A stretch of DNA of 64,000 bases from Sulfitobacter donghicola DSW-25 = KCTC 12864 = JCM 14565 (GTDB taxonomy: Bacteria; Pseudomonadota; Alphaproteobacteria; Rhodobacterales; Rhodobacteraceae): contig NZ_JASF01000005.1 in the NCBI RefSeq assembly GCF_000622405.1, positions 2,480,001 to 2,544,000 on the forward strand. The letters are read 5' to 3'. Shown here in pieces: positions 35,041 through 45,600 of the stretch. Every line of letters starts with the position of its first letter. Positions within the stretch are counted from its first letter, which is position 1. The notes beneath the pieces are model-generated. The model was not told the DNA's origin. It saw only the letters and a list, made by a program, of their open reading frames with translations, and did no database searches. The position numbers and the translations under genes are program-made.

Positions 35041-35235
35041 TATAATGAGGGGATTTCCTGTGGTATTCTCCCCTCGTGGGGTGGTTGAAATTTCGCAATA
35101 CGCCATGAAATAGACACTATCAACACGTACAAACGTGTCCGGACGAAGTGTTTTCGTCTCTGTAAATGGTCCGCTTTTTAATCAAATTACGTGGGAACAT
35201 CTCACTGTCAAAAGCGGCCCGAAGGGTGAGACTAT
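35041..35235 (+). promoter_or_regulatory. Putative promoter and structured leader of the PKS operon
   Basis: A consensus -10 TATAAT lies at 35041-35046 (poor -35). The roughly 185-base leader that would follow holds three inverted repeats: ACACG/CGTGT (35123-35127, 35134-35138), GACGAA/TTCGTC (35142-35147, 35153-35158) and CCGCTTTT/AAAAGCGG (35171-35178, 35210-35217). The last encloses 31 bases and ends 18 bases before the PKS start. An operator and RNA-level control are both possible; no riboswitch class was recognised. Confidence 0.4.
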
Positions 35236-38200
35236 ATGACTGAGCAGAGTCACAATATTTCAGTGCATGGCGAAGATATCGCCATCGTTGGCATGGCCGT
35301 AAATGTTCCAGGGGCGCAGACTGTTGCGGCTTTCTGGGATAACTTGCGCGATGGGGTGTCCTCCATTCGCAAGCTGACAGAGGAAGAACTGTTGGCAGCT
35401 GGTGAGACTCCGCAAAACATCGCCCGTAAGAATTATGTGCGCGCGGCCGCTGACCTGAAAGGGTTTGAGACGTTTGACGCCGATTTCTTTGGCTTCTCCC
35501 CCAAAGACGCGGCCATTCTGGACCCCCAGCACCGCAAGTTTCTAGAAGTCGCATGGGAAGCGATGGAGCAGGCAGGGCATGTTCCTGAAAATGTCGCTGG
35601 CCCCATTGGTGTTTATGCAGGCTGCGGTATGGGCAGCTATTTCTATTTCAACATCTGCTCAAACCCTGATCTGGTTGATGATGTCGGGATGTTCCTGTTG
35701 CGCCATACGGGCAATGACAAGGATTTCCTCTCAACCCGTGTGAGCCATGTGTTTGACCTGAAGGGCCCGTCGATCAACCTTCAGACGGCCTGTTCCACAT
35801 CCTTGGTTGCGATCCACTATGCCGCTGCTGCGTTGCGCGCGGGCGAGGTGGATATGGCGCTGGCGGGTGGCGTGACGATTGAGCTGCCTCAGGGCCGTGG
35901 TTATGTGTTTAAAGAAAATGAAATCCTGTCACCTGACGGCGAATGCCACGCATTTGATCACCGTGCCCAAGGCACTGTGTTTGGATCAGGCGCGGGCTGT
36001 GTTGCGCTAAAGCGTCTGTCGGATGCCCAAGCTGACGGAGACCATATTTGGGCCGTTATCAAAGGGTCGGCCATCAACAATGATGGCGCGGCCAAGGCTG
36101 GATATCTGGCACCTTCCGTTGACGGGCAGGCCGAAGCCATTGGCAAGGCGCTTGATGCATCTGGCGTTGCAGCGGATCAGATCGAGCTGGTCGAATGCCA
36201 CGGCACAGGCACCTATCTGGGGGACCCGATTGAGGTTGCCGCCCTGACCGAGGCCTACCGCACACAGACCGACAAAGAAGATTACGCGCGCATTGGGTCG
36301 GTGAAAACCAACATTGGTCACCTCGACACGGCAGCGGGTGTTGCTGGGCTAGTTAAGGCCACGCTGGCGCTGCACAATGATGCGATGCCTGCGTCGTTGG
36401 GGTTTGAGGCGCCAAACCCTGCAATTGGATTTGAAGGCAGCCCGTTCTCTGTGAATGACAAGCTCACACCGTGGCCGCGCCGCGCAACGCCACGTTATGC
36501 GGCGATCAATGCGCTTGGCGTTGGGGGGACAAATGCCCATGCGATTTTGGGTGAGGCGCCCCTGCAAACCCCATCGGAAGAAAGCGATTTTCCCTTTCAT
36601 GCGCTGTGCATTTCGGGCCGCTCCAAAGCGGCACTAGATGCAAATACCGCAGCCCTTGCCGCCCATCTGCGGGCGCACCCTGAACAGGATTTGGCCGATG
36701 TTGCCCATACGTTGAAAAACGGGCGGCGCGGGTTTGAACGCCGTCGCGTTGTGGTCGCCGAAACACATGAAGAGGCCGCAACCCTGCTAGAGGCGGGCGA
36801 TACCCGCCGCGTCTTTACCCACCAAGTCCTTGGCGTTGCGCCTGAGGTTGTGTTCATGTTCCCTGGTGGCGGGGCGCAATACCCCGATATGGCCCGCGAC
36901 CTATACGAGACCGAGCCAGCCTTTGCCGAGGCGATGGATCGCGGTTTGGATCACCTCGCGCCGCAACTGGATTACGATATTCGTGCCTTGTGGTTGCCTG
37001 AGGGTGATAAAGAGGCGGCAGCGGAAACGCTCAAAAAACCGTCTGCGCAACTGCCGCTCATCGCGATTGTAGAATACGCGCTGGCGCAGCTGTGGATGAG
37101 CTGGGGCGTGAAGCCTGCTGCGATGGTTGGCCATTCGATGGGCGAAAACGTAGCCGCCTGTTTGGCTGGCGTGATGACGTTTGAAAACCTGATTGATCTG
37201 GTGCTGCTGCGGGGGCGCCTGTTTGATACCGTGCCAGCGGGTGGGATGCTTAGCGTGCCTTTGTCGCTGGAGGCGACCAAGGGGTATTTGGGTGATGATC
37301 TGGACATTGCCAGTGTTAATGGCCCCGAACTCACCGCTGTTTCTGGCCCTGACGCTGCGCTGCAAGCGTTGGCAGAGCGGCTGGCGGCGGATGACGTGGA
37401 AAGCCAGCGCATTGCCATTGATATCGCCGCCCACAGCCGCATGCTGGAGCCGATCCTGAATGATTACCGCACCTTCCTGAGGGGGCTGGACCTCAAAGCG
37501 CCCAGCATGGCGTTTATGTCCAACCGCACAGGCGTGGCCATCACCCCCGCGCAAGCGACAAGCCCCGATTATTGGGTGGAACAGCTGCGCAATACAGTGA
37601 ATTTTGCAGATTGCATCGATACGCTCAGCCAAGAAGAAGGTCGGGTTTTCCTAGAGGTTGGACCGGGAAAGGCGCTGTCCTCTCTTGCGCAGATGTGTCC
37701 GGCGGTGAAACCCGCCCAAGTGCTCAGCTCTTTGCGCCATCCGGATCAGGATATCGCGGATGATATGTATTTCATGGGCATCATCGGCAGGCTCTGGGCC
37801 TGCGGTGTTGAGGCCGATTGGGATCAGATCTGGGGTGAGGCACGCCGCAACCGTGTGGTGCTACCAACCTATCAATTCCAACGCAGCCCCTATTTCATTG
37901 AGCCAAGCGAACAGGCCGTGGCCGAACGTGCGCCAGAAATCGCGCGCATCGATGATGTTTCTGAATGGGGCGCGGTTCCCAGCTGGCGTGCAAAATACGC
38001 CGATGTTGATGCGGATATTGAGGCGGCTCTGACATCTGCAAAGAATGATATCTGGTTGATCTTTGCCGATGCAGACGGCGTTGCGCAGCCCGCGATTGAG
38101 CGCCTGCGCGCAACTGGTGCCCAAGTGAGCGTTGTTCAGGCGGCTGACAGCTTTGCGGATATGGGGGATGGTCAGTTCACTTTGGCCCCTGAGCAGGGTC

Positions 38201-41200
38201 GTGAAGGCTATGACGCGCTGATGGCGGCCTTGGTCGCGGCCGAGCGTACCCCGACGCGTATCGCTCATTTCTGGGGGGTTACACGCGAGCAAACCCATCG
38301 CCCTGGCAGCAGTTTTTATGATCGTATGTTGGAGCAGGGGTTTTACAGCCTTCTATGGCTTGGCCAAACGCTGGCCGAGCTGGAGGCGCCCGCGCCAATC
38401 CATCTGAGCGTGTTCACCAACGGTGCAACGCAGGTTGCGTCCGAACCGCTCCCTTATCCTGAAAAGGCGATGATTAGCGGCCCTGCAGGGGTGATGCCAC
38501 ATGAGATCAGCGATCTGACGGTATCGACCATTGATCTGGTGCTGCCTGAGCTCGCAGAGCCGAAAGGGGTGTTCGCACGTCGGGCTGCACCTGAGGTTCA
38601 GATCGACGTTACAGGGCCTGTCCTTGAGGAATTGCTGGCCACACCAGAGAATGCGGTTGTGGCGCTACGCGATGGCCGCCGCTTTGTTCAAAGTTTCCGC
38701 AGCCAAAAGTTGGCGACGCCTGAGGCTCCCTCCTTCAAGCAAGGCGGTACCTATCTGATAACTGGTGGTTTTGGCGGGATCGGCCAGACCATTGCCGCGG
38801 ATTTGTTAGCATCCTACGGGGCCCGCGTTATCTTGCTGAGCCGCAGTGCCTTGCCTGCGCGCAAAGATTGGGATCGCGTATTGGCCACGACCCATGCGGG
38901 GGACGCGACCGCGCGTCGTATCCGTGCTGTTCAATCGCTTGAGGCTTTGGGTGGCCGCGTTGAGGTGGCCGCTGGCGATGTGGTGAACGTTGCACAGATG
39001 CGCAAGGTGATTGACGGGTTGCTATCGCAGGGGCCAATCGACGGGGTGATCCATGCGGCAGGTGTGTTGGATGACGCGCCGCTGCTGGGGAAAACGCAAG
39101 CGCAGGTTGATGCTGTGCTCGCGCCAAAAGTCCAAGGTCTGCGGGTATTGGACCAATTGCTACCCGATGGGACCGTTGATCTGATGGTTCTGTTCGCCTC
39201 GACCTCGACGGCGACACGTGCCGCAGGGCAGGTCGATTATGTTGCCGCCAATGAATATTTGAACGCTTTTGCCAAAAGCCGCGCTGCGGGTGACACGCGC
39301 GTTGTTGCGGTGAACTGGGGCGTTTGGGCGGATGTTGGTATGGCTGCCGAGGCCGTCGGCCACGCACCGGTTGAGAGCCTGCCACCACGCAAGCTGGATG
39401 CGCCCTTGTTGGACACAATCGAAGTGCTGGAAGGTGAGACACGCTTTGCGACGACGTTGCACGCGAAATCCGATTGGGTTCTGGATCAGCACCGCATGGC
39501 GGATGGCACGGCGGTCATGCCTGGAACGGGCATGGTCGAAGCCTTTGCCCAAGCGGCACGAAACGCGGGATTGGATGCGCCGTTTGCTTTGCGCGATCTG
39601 TATTTCCTGCGCGCCTTTGAAGCGCCAGAGGGGGCACCACGGACCATGCGCCTGTCGCTGGAACGTCAGGCTGAGGGCTTTAGCGCCAGCTTGCTAAGCG
39701 ATTGCGTTTTCGAGGGACAGCTCGGGTGGCAAATTCATGCCGAAACCTTAATCTCAAATGTTAAGAGTGACGCGCAATCTATTGATCTTGAAGCGATTTC
39801 ATCAAAGCTAGGTGCCGTTCAGGAACACGATGGCGCGCATATGCCAACGCCGCAAGAGGCCCATCTGAACTTTGGTCCGCAATGGCAGGTTTTGCGGGCG
39901 CGGCAGTTAGGTGACGGGCAAGGTTTGGCGCGTTTGATGCTGGAGGCTCCGGTAGAGGCTGGGCAAATTCTGCACCCTGGTTTGATGGATCTCGCGACAG
40001 GTTGGGCGGTTGAACTGGCTTCGGGATATGACGGGGCGGACCTTTGGGTGCCGATGTCTTACGGTGAAATCACCGTCTATGAGGCGCTGCCGACAGAGAT
40101 TTACAGCTTGGTCAAACTTTCGGCATCAGGCGAAGATAACGCCCGTTTCGATGTAACGATTTGCGATGCTTCGGGTAAGGTTTTGGTCGAAGTTCGCGAT
40201 TTTGCGATGACCCGTCTGGCGGGTGGGTTCGCGGCGCAATCTGCCCCGCTTAGTGCGGCAGAGGTTTCCTTTGACGCAGAGCCGAACGCCGAGCCAACAA
40301 CGCAAAGCGAAGCCGAAGAGCGGCTGGCTTATATGGTTTCCCAAGGGATCACTGCGGCCGAAGGGCCAAAAGCCTTGGCGCGCGCATTGGCTGCGGATGT
40401 GCCGCAGGTCTATGTTTCATCTTTGCCCTTGCAAGCATTGATCGAGCAGGCGGATACGCCGCCGCGTGAGCTGCCCAAGGGCCAAAGCTTTGAGCGGACG
40501 GACCTTGAAGGGTTTGTGGAACCGCAGGGGCCTGTCCAGATTGAACTGGCGCAGATGTGGTCAACCTTGCTGGGGGTCTCGCCTGTTGGTGCTGATGACA
40601 GTTTCTTTGATCTGGGGGGGCATTCATTGATCGCGGTGCGGTTGTTTGCTGCCGTTAAACGTGAATTCGGGGTCGAGTTCCCGATTTCTGTTTTGTTTGA
40701 AGCCCCCACAATTGCCGATATTGCAGCACGGATCACGGCGCAGACTGGCGAGGTTCCGGTTTCGGGCAACGAAAATACCAAGGACCAGCCAGCTGGGTTT
40801 ACCCATCTTGTGCCGCTGAACGGGGTTAACCCGTCAGGCGCTTCGCCATTGTTTGTGGTAGCGGGAATGTTTGGCAATGTCTTGAACCTACGCCATCTAG
40901 CGCTTCAATTTGCTGATACGCGGGCGGTGTTTGGGTTGCAGGCGCGTGGGCTGATTGGCGACAGCGAACCGCATGAAACGATCGAGGAAGCCGCAGCTGA
41001 TTACATTGCTGAAATTCGGCAGGTTCAGCCGCATGGCCCCTACCTTTTGTCCGGTTTCTCTGGCGGCGGAATCACGGCTTATGAGATGGCCCGTCAGCTA
41101 AAGGCTGATGGTGAAACGGTTGCGGTGCTGGCGCTGCTGGATACGCCGCTGCCGGTACGTCCTAGCCTTGGAAAGCTGGACAAGGCCTTGATAAAGATAG

Positions 41201-41643
41201 CAGAGTTCCGCCAGAAAGGGCCGCGCTATTTGGTTGAGTGGGTACAGAACCGTATCGCATGGGAAAAATCCAAGCGGGCTGGAAAAGCCGAAGAACCAGT
41301 CGGCGCGCAGTTTAACAACACCAAGATCGAAGCGGCTTTCCTAAATGCAGTTGGCCAGTACCAGACACCTGATTGGCAGGGGGAAATGACACTGCTGCGT
41401 CCTGTGTTGGATCGCAAATTCAAAGTATCAGGTGGTAACTGGGTCAGCGACGCCCGTGAGTATGTTTTTGCTGACAATGAGTGGACCCAATATGCGCCAA
41501 AGGTCACCGTGATCGAGGTGCCTGGGGATCACGATAGCATGGTTCTTTCGCCCAACGTTGTTGTGATGGCGTCCGAGTTGCGTGAAATCATTGCTGATGC
41601 GCTGGCGGCAGATTTGCCCCAGCAGGCCACCGCGGCGGAGTAA
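35236..41643 (+). CDS. Single-module type I polyketide synthase KS-AT-KR-DH-ACP-TE
   Basis: 2135 residues. KS (about 12-435) has an intact triad: C186 in TACSTSL, H322 in ECHGTGT, H362 in KTNIGHLD. AT (about 535-830) has S634 in GHSMGE; the specificity region reads IAAHS, neither the usual malonyl nor methylmalonyl type. A linker of about 300 residues leads to KR (about 1170-1365; TGGFGGIG, LDD motif in GVLDDAPLL, Y1335). A hot-dog DH follows (H1419 in LDQHRMADGTAVMPG; D1585 in HPGLMDLATG). ACP S1797 is in DLGGHSL, and the TE has S1942 in GFSGGG. DH after KR is an unusual order. All sites look active, so one extension with reduction, perhaps dehydration, and release by TE is expected. It starts the PKS-GT-NRPS-PPTase cassette. 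Confidence 0.93.
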   Translation: MTEQSHNISVHGEDIAIVGMAVNVPGAQTVAAFWDNLRDGVSSIRKLTEEELLAAGETPQNIARKNYVRAAADLKGFETFDADFFGFSPKDAAILDPQHRKFLEVAWEAMEQAGHVPENVAGPIGVYAGCGMGSYFYFNICSNPDLVDDVGMFLLRHTGNDKDFLSTRVSHVFDLKGPSINLQTACSTSLVAIHYAAAALRAGEVDMALAGGVTIELPQGRGYVFKENEILSPDGECHAFDHRAQGTVFGSGAGCVALKRLSDAQADGDHIWAVIKGSAINNDGAAKAGYLAPSVDGQAEAIGKALDASGVAADQIELVECHGTGTYLGDPIEVAALTEAYRTQTDKEDYARIGSVKTNIGHLDTAAGVAGLVKATLALHNDAMPASLGFEAPNPAIGFEGSPFSVNDKLTPWPRRATPRYAAINALGVGGTNAHAILGEAPLQTPSEESDFPFHALCISGRSKAALDANTAALAAHLRAHPEQDLADVAHTLKNGRRGFERRRVVVAETHEEAATLLEAGDTRRVFTHQVLGVAPEVVFMFPGGGAQYPDMARDLYETEPAFAEAMDRGLDHLAPQLDYDIRALWLPEGDKEAAAETLKKPSAQLPLIAIVEYALAQLWMSWGVKPAAMVGHSMGENVAACLAGVMTFENLIDLVLLRGRLFDTVPAGGMLSVPLSLEATKGYLGDDLDIASVNGPELTAVSGPDAALQALAERLAADDVESQRIAIDIAAHSRMLEPILNDYRTFLRGLDLKAPSMAFMSNRTGVAITPAQATSPDYWVEQLRNTVNFADCIDTLSQEEGRVFLEVGPGKALSSLAQMCPAVKPAQVLSSLRHPDQDIADDMYFMGIIGRLWACGVEADWDQIWGEARRNRVVLPTYQFQRSPYFIEPSEQAVAERAPEIARIDDVSEWGAVPSWRAKYADVDADIEAALTSAKNDIWLIFADADGVAQPAIERLRATGAQVSVVQAADSFADMGDGQFTLAPEQGREGYDALMAALVAAERTPTRIAHFWGVTREQTHRPGSSFYDRMLEQGFYSLLWLGQTLAELEAPAPIHLSVFTNGATQVASEPLPYPEKAMISGPAGVMPHEISDLTVSTIDLVLPELAEPKGVFARRAAPEVQIDVTGPVLEELLATPENAVVALRDGRRFVQSFRSQKLATPEAPSFKQGGTYLITGGFGGIGQTIAADLLASYGARVILLSRSALPARKDWDRVLATTHAGDATARRIRAVQSLEALGGRVEVAAGDVVNVAQMRKVIDGLLSQGPIDGVIHAAGVLDDAPLLGKTQAQVDAVLAPKVQGLRVLDQLLPDGTVDLMVLFASTSTATRAAGQVDYVAANEYLNAFAKSRAAGDTRVVAVNWGVWADVGMAAEAVGHAPVESLPPRKLDAPLLDTIEVLEGETRFATTLHAKSDWVLDQHRMADGTAVMPGTGMVEAFAQAARNAGLDAPFALRDLYFLRAFEAPEGAPRTMRLSLERQAEGFSASLLSDCVFEGQLGWQIHAETLISNVKSDAQSIDLEAISSKLGAVQEHDGAHMPTPQEAHLNFGPQWQVLRARQLGDGQGLARLMLEAPVEAGQILHPGLMDLATGWAVELASGYDGADLWVPMSYGEITVYEALPTEIYSLVKLSASGEDNARFDVTICDASGKVLVEVRDFAMTRLAGGFAAQSAPLSAAEVSFDAEPNAEPTTQSEAEERLAYMVSQGITAAEGPKALARALAADVPQVYVSSLPLQALIEQADTPPRELPKGQSFERTDLEGFVEPQGPVQIELAQMWSTLLGVSPVGADDSFFDLGGHSLIAVRLFAAVKREFGVEFPISVLFEAPTIADIAARITAQTGEVPVSGNENTKDQPAGFTHLVPLNGVNPSGASPLFVVAGMFGNVLNLRHLALQFADTRAVFGLQARGLIGDSEPHETIEEAAADYIAEIRQVQPHGPYLLSGFSGGGITAYEMARQLKADGETVAVLALLDTPLPVRPSLGKLDKALIKIAEFRQKGPRYLVEWVQNRIAWEKSKRAGKAEEPVGAQFNNTKIEAAFLNAVGQYQTPDWQGEMTLLRPVLDRKFKVSGGNWVSDAREYVFADNEWTQYAPKVTVIEVPGDHDSMVLSPNVVVMASELREIIADALAADLPQQATAAE

Positions 41644-41649
41644 TTAGAC

Positions 41650-42624
41650 ATGACCCATCCGACCGTATTGTGCGTTTTGTTAAACTTTCGCACGCCCGAA
41701 ATGACCCTACGCGCAGCCGAGGCGGCATTGGCGGATTTGCACCCTTTGGGGGGCGAATTGATCATTGTTGATAACGCCTCTGGGGATGGTTCATTCGAGA
41801 TGATCTCAAACGAAGTCGCCGCGCGTGGCTGGGGTGAGGGCGGTTTGGTGCGGGTTGTACCCTCTGCGGTGAATGGCGGCTTTGGCGCTGGAAACAACAT
41901 CGGCCTATCGATGGTGCGCAGTGACGGGCAAGCCCCTGATTATTATTATGTTCTGAACTCGGATGCCTTTCCCGACGCGGGCTGCATTGCAGCGCTGGTG
42001 AACCAGCTAGAGGCCGATCCAAAGGCGGGTTTTGCCTGTAGCCATATTCGCGGCGAAGACGATGTTGTTCACACGACGGCCTTTCGCTTTCCCAGCATCG
42101 CGGGTGAATTCGTTGACGCTGCCCGTCTGGGGGTTATCGAAAAGCTGTTGCCAAAGGCCTCGGTGCCGATGGCGCAGCCCCATGAAACCTGTCGGGTGGA
42201 TTGGAGCGCTGGCGCGTCCATGATGATCCGCAAATCCATGCTGGATGAGATCGGGACATTTGACGAAACCTTCTTTTTGTATTTCGAAGAAACTGATTTG
42301 TGTTTGCGGGCTGGACGCGCTGGCTGGTCATGTTGGTACGTGCCTGACAGCCGCGTTGTTCACATTGGATCGGTTTCAACAGGGATGAAGACCAAACGGC
42401 GCATGCCGTCCTATTGGTACGATTCCCGCCGCCACTATTTTATCAAAAACCATGGTCGTGTTTATGCGCTTGCCGCTTTGTTGGCGCATCTTGCGGGGGG
42501 GCTTTTGCACCGCTTGCGTGTGGGGTTGGCAGGGCGCCGCCCCCAAGATCCAAAGTGGTTTTTGACTGATTTACTATCCCATGCGGTTACACCTTACCGC
42601 ACGTCCCCGGAGGACTTATCATGA
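41650..42624 (+). CDS. GT2 family glycosyltransferase
   Basis: 324 residues of the rhamnosyltransferase-like GT2 group: VLCVLLNFRTPEMTLRAAEA, IIVDNASGDGS, AVNGGFGAGNNIGL, the DxD-equivalent YVLNSDAFPD, and the family signature SAGASMMIRKSMLDEIGTF followed by FFLYFEETDLCLRAGRAGW. A C-terminal hydrophobic helix (YALAALLAHLAGGLLHRL) may contact the membrane. It starts 6 bases after the PKS stop and its own stop overlaps the NRPS start (ATGA), so it belongs to the PKS/NRPS transcript. This ties the assembly-line proteins directly to sugar transfer. Confidence 0.9.
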   Translation: MTHPTVLCVLLNFRTPEMTLRAAEAALADLHPLGGELIIVDNASGDGSFEMISNEVAARGWGEGGLVRVVPSAVNGGFGAGNNIGLSMVRSDGQAPDYYYVLNSDAFPDAGCIAALVNQLEADPKAGFACSHIRGEDDVVHTTAFRFPSIAGEFVDAARLGVIEKLLPKASVPMAQPHETCRVDWSAGASMMIRKSMLDEIGTFDETFFLYFEETDLCLRAGRAGWSCWYVPDSRVVHIGSVSTGMKTKRRMPSYWYDSRRHYFIKNHGRVYALAALLAHLAGGLLHRLRVGLAGRRPQDPKWFLTDLLSHAVTPYRTSPEDLS

Positions 42625-45600
42625 CTGCTCCCTTTAACGCTTCTGCTTTCTCCTGTGTCATTCTTGGTGATCAGTCGTTGACGATTGCTTGTGCGGAAAT
42701 GATCGTGGCTGGTGGCCATAATGTGGTTGCGATGGTCAGCACGGATAAAGACGTGTGCGCATGGGCAGATACCAACGGGATCAAGGTATTAGCAAAGCCT
42801 GCTGATCTAGTTTCGGGTGAGGTTTCTGGTTTCGACTGGATGCTGAGCATTGCAAACTTGCGCATTATTCCTGACGCTGCATTAGCGCTGGCTGGCATAG
42901 GTGCTGTTAACTTTCACGATGGGCCGCTGCCCCGTTACGCTGGTCTGAACACCCCTGCATGGGCGATCATCAATGGCGAAACGCAGCACGGCGTCAGCTG
43001 GCACATGATCGAAGGCGGCGTGGATGAGGGGGATCTCCTCGCCCAAGAATTGCTGGACATCGCGCCTGATGAAACGGCGTTTAGCCTGAACTCGAAATGT
43101 TATGCGGCGGGCATGGAAAGCTTTGGCCGTGTCTTGGGCCAGTTGGAAAGCGGGGCATTGGAACGCGCGCCGCAGGATTTGTCCCAGCGCAGCTATTTTG
43201 GCCTGAACCAACGGCCCAGCGTCATGGGATTGATCGATTTCTCGCAAACATCAGAACAAATTTCTGCGTTACTGCGCGGGTTGGATTTTGCCGGCTACTG
43301 GAACCCATTGGGCGTGGCCAAAATCGCGGCTGAGGGTGTTGTTTATTCCGTCGAGGCGGCTGAAGCATCCTCAATGGCTGGGCCAGAGGGGGCGGTTCTT
43401 GAAACCGGTGCGGATCATATCGTCGTGGGCTGTGCGGGCGGTGCGGTAAACCTCAAAGGTGTTAAGCCGCTCGGCGGGTTGTTCAAGCTGCCAGCAGTTG
43501 GAGCATCGCTGTTGGTTGCAGACGCGCCATTGGCCGCCTTGCAGGACCAGCTGCTCAAGGATGAACCATATTGGCGCAGCAAACTGGCCGCCATAGACGT
43601 GATGCCAATCCCGCTGGCCCATGGAGCCGCAAAGGGGGAATGGAAGGTAAAAACCATCTCCCTTGACGCGGGAAAAACCACTGAGGATGCGGTTGAGGCG
43701 GTTGTCTCAGCGATGGCATTTGGCGCAGGGCAGGATGCTGGCGATATCGGTTATGCGGTCAGCGGCGCCGCTGACCCCTTTGCCTCTTCGTGGGTTCCCT
43801 TGCGCAGTGATGCTGCAATCGCAAAACAACTGGCGCGGATTGCGCAAACCCGTGGTTTCGCCTGTGACTTAGCCCTGCGCGATCCAGCAATCGAGGTAGA
43901 GACACCAAAGATCATGATCGCGGATGAGCCAGTATCTGGCAGCGCTTTGACCCTTTCGATCACTGAGCAGACAATCACGCTGCAGGGGGATGCGGGGCTG
44001 CTGTCGGATGGGGCGATGGATATTCTGGCCGCGCGCATCGAGGGCGCTTTGGCGGGCGATGCTGGATTGCCAAGCGTCGAGCGTGATTTGTTGTTGAGCA
44101 CGTGGAATGACACCGACACGGATTACCTTGCCCAGCCTATTCACAGCGGGTTTGAGGCGCAGGTCGAAAAGACACCGACGGCAACTGCCTTGGTATTTGA
44201 GGATCAGACCTATAGCTATGAGCAGCTGAACGTAGCGGCCAATAAACTGGCCCATCGGCTAATTGCGATGGGGGTTGAGACAGGAACACCTGTTGGCCTT
44301 GCCACATCTCGTGGGCCGGATCTGTTGATCGGCGCATTGGGGATTCTCAAAGCTGGCGGTGCCTATGTGCCGCTTGATCCCGCCTATCCGGCGGACCGGA
44401 TCAAACACTATATCTCCGACAGTGGCGCGCCCGTTATCGTGACGCAATCCGCTTTGGCGCAGAGCCTGCCAAGCGGTGAGGCCAAACTATTGGTGCTGGA
44501 CACAGATGCCGAGTTGGCCACTGCCGCGCAGAGTAACCCCAACGCAGGCGCCAGCCCCGAAACGCTGGCTTATCTGATCTATACCTCAGGTTCGACGGGG
44601 ACGCCAAAGGGTGTGATGGTCAGGCATGGCAATGTTGCGAACTTCTTTGCAGGGATGGATCAGCGGATCAGCTATTCTGATGGTGATGCTTGGCTCGCCG
44701 TGACAAGCCTGTCGTTTGACATCTCGGTGCTAGAGCTGTTCTGGACGCTTAGCCGTGGCTTTAAACTGGTTCTGGCTGGGGATGATAGCCGTACCGAGCT
44801 GAGCCGTGGGCCGATCACGGTTTCCGATCAAAAGATCGACTTTAACCTGTATTACTGGGGTAATGACGGTGGCGTCGGGCGTGAAAAATATCGCCTGCTG
44901 TTAGAAGGCGCGAAATTTGCCGATGCCAACGGCTTTAATGCGATCTGGACGCCCGAGCGACACTTTCACGCCTTTGGTGGTCCTTACCCGAACCCTTCGG
45001 TCACGGGCGCTGCTGCGGCCGCGGTAACTAAAAATCTAGATATCCGCGCGGGCTCTTGCGTGGCGCCGTTGCACCATCCGGCCCGTATCGCCGAAGAGTG
45101 GGCGGTGATCGATAATCTGACCAACGGGCGTGTCGGGCTGGCGATTGCCAGTGGCTGGCAGCCAGATGATTTTGTTCTGCGCCCCGAAAACACGCCGCCC
45201 AACAACAAACCGGCGATGTATACCATAATTGACCAATTGCGCAGCCTTTGGCGCGGCGATGCGGTTGAATTCCCGACCAAAGACGGCACACCCTTTGCCG
45301 TCGTTACCCAGCCACGTCCGGTTTCGGCCGAGCTGCCTGTCTGGGTCACCACGGCGGGGAACCCCGAGACGTGGAAAGAAGCGGGTGAGATCGGCGCCAA
45401 TGTTTTGACCCACCTTTTGGGCCAGTCGGTGGCCGAGGTCGCGGATAAGATCAAAATCTACCACACGGCCCTGCGGGGCGCGGGCCATGATCCGGCTGAT
45501 TTTACGGTCACCGTGATGCTGCACACCTATCTGGCGGAAACCCGCGAGCTGTCCGAGGAAATCGCGCGCGAGCCGATGAAGGACTATCTGCGTTCCGCGG

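Noticed and set aside
36901..37632. 243-codon minus-strand frame inside the PKS gene, and similar long frames opposite other genes
   Set aside because: Antisense frames of this length are expected opposite GC-rich coding sequence; none has a family motif or ribosome site.
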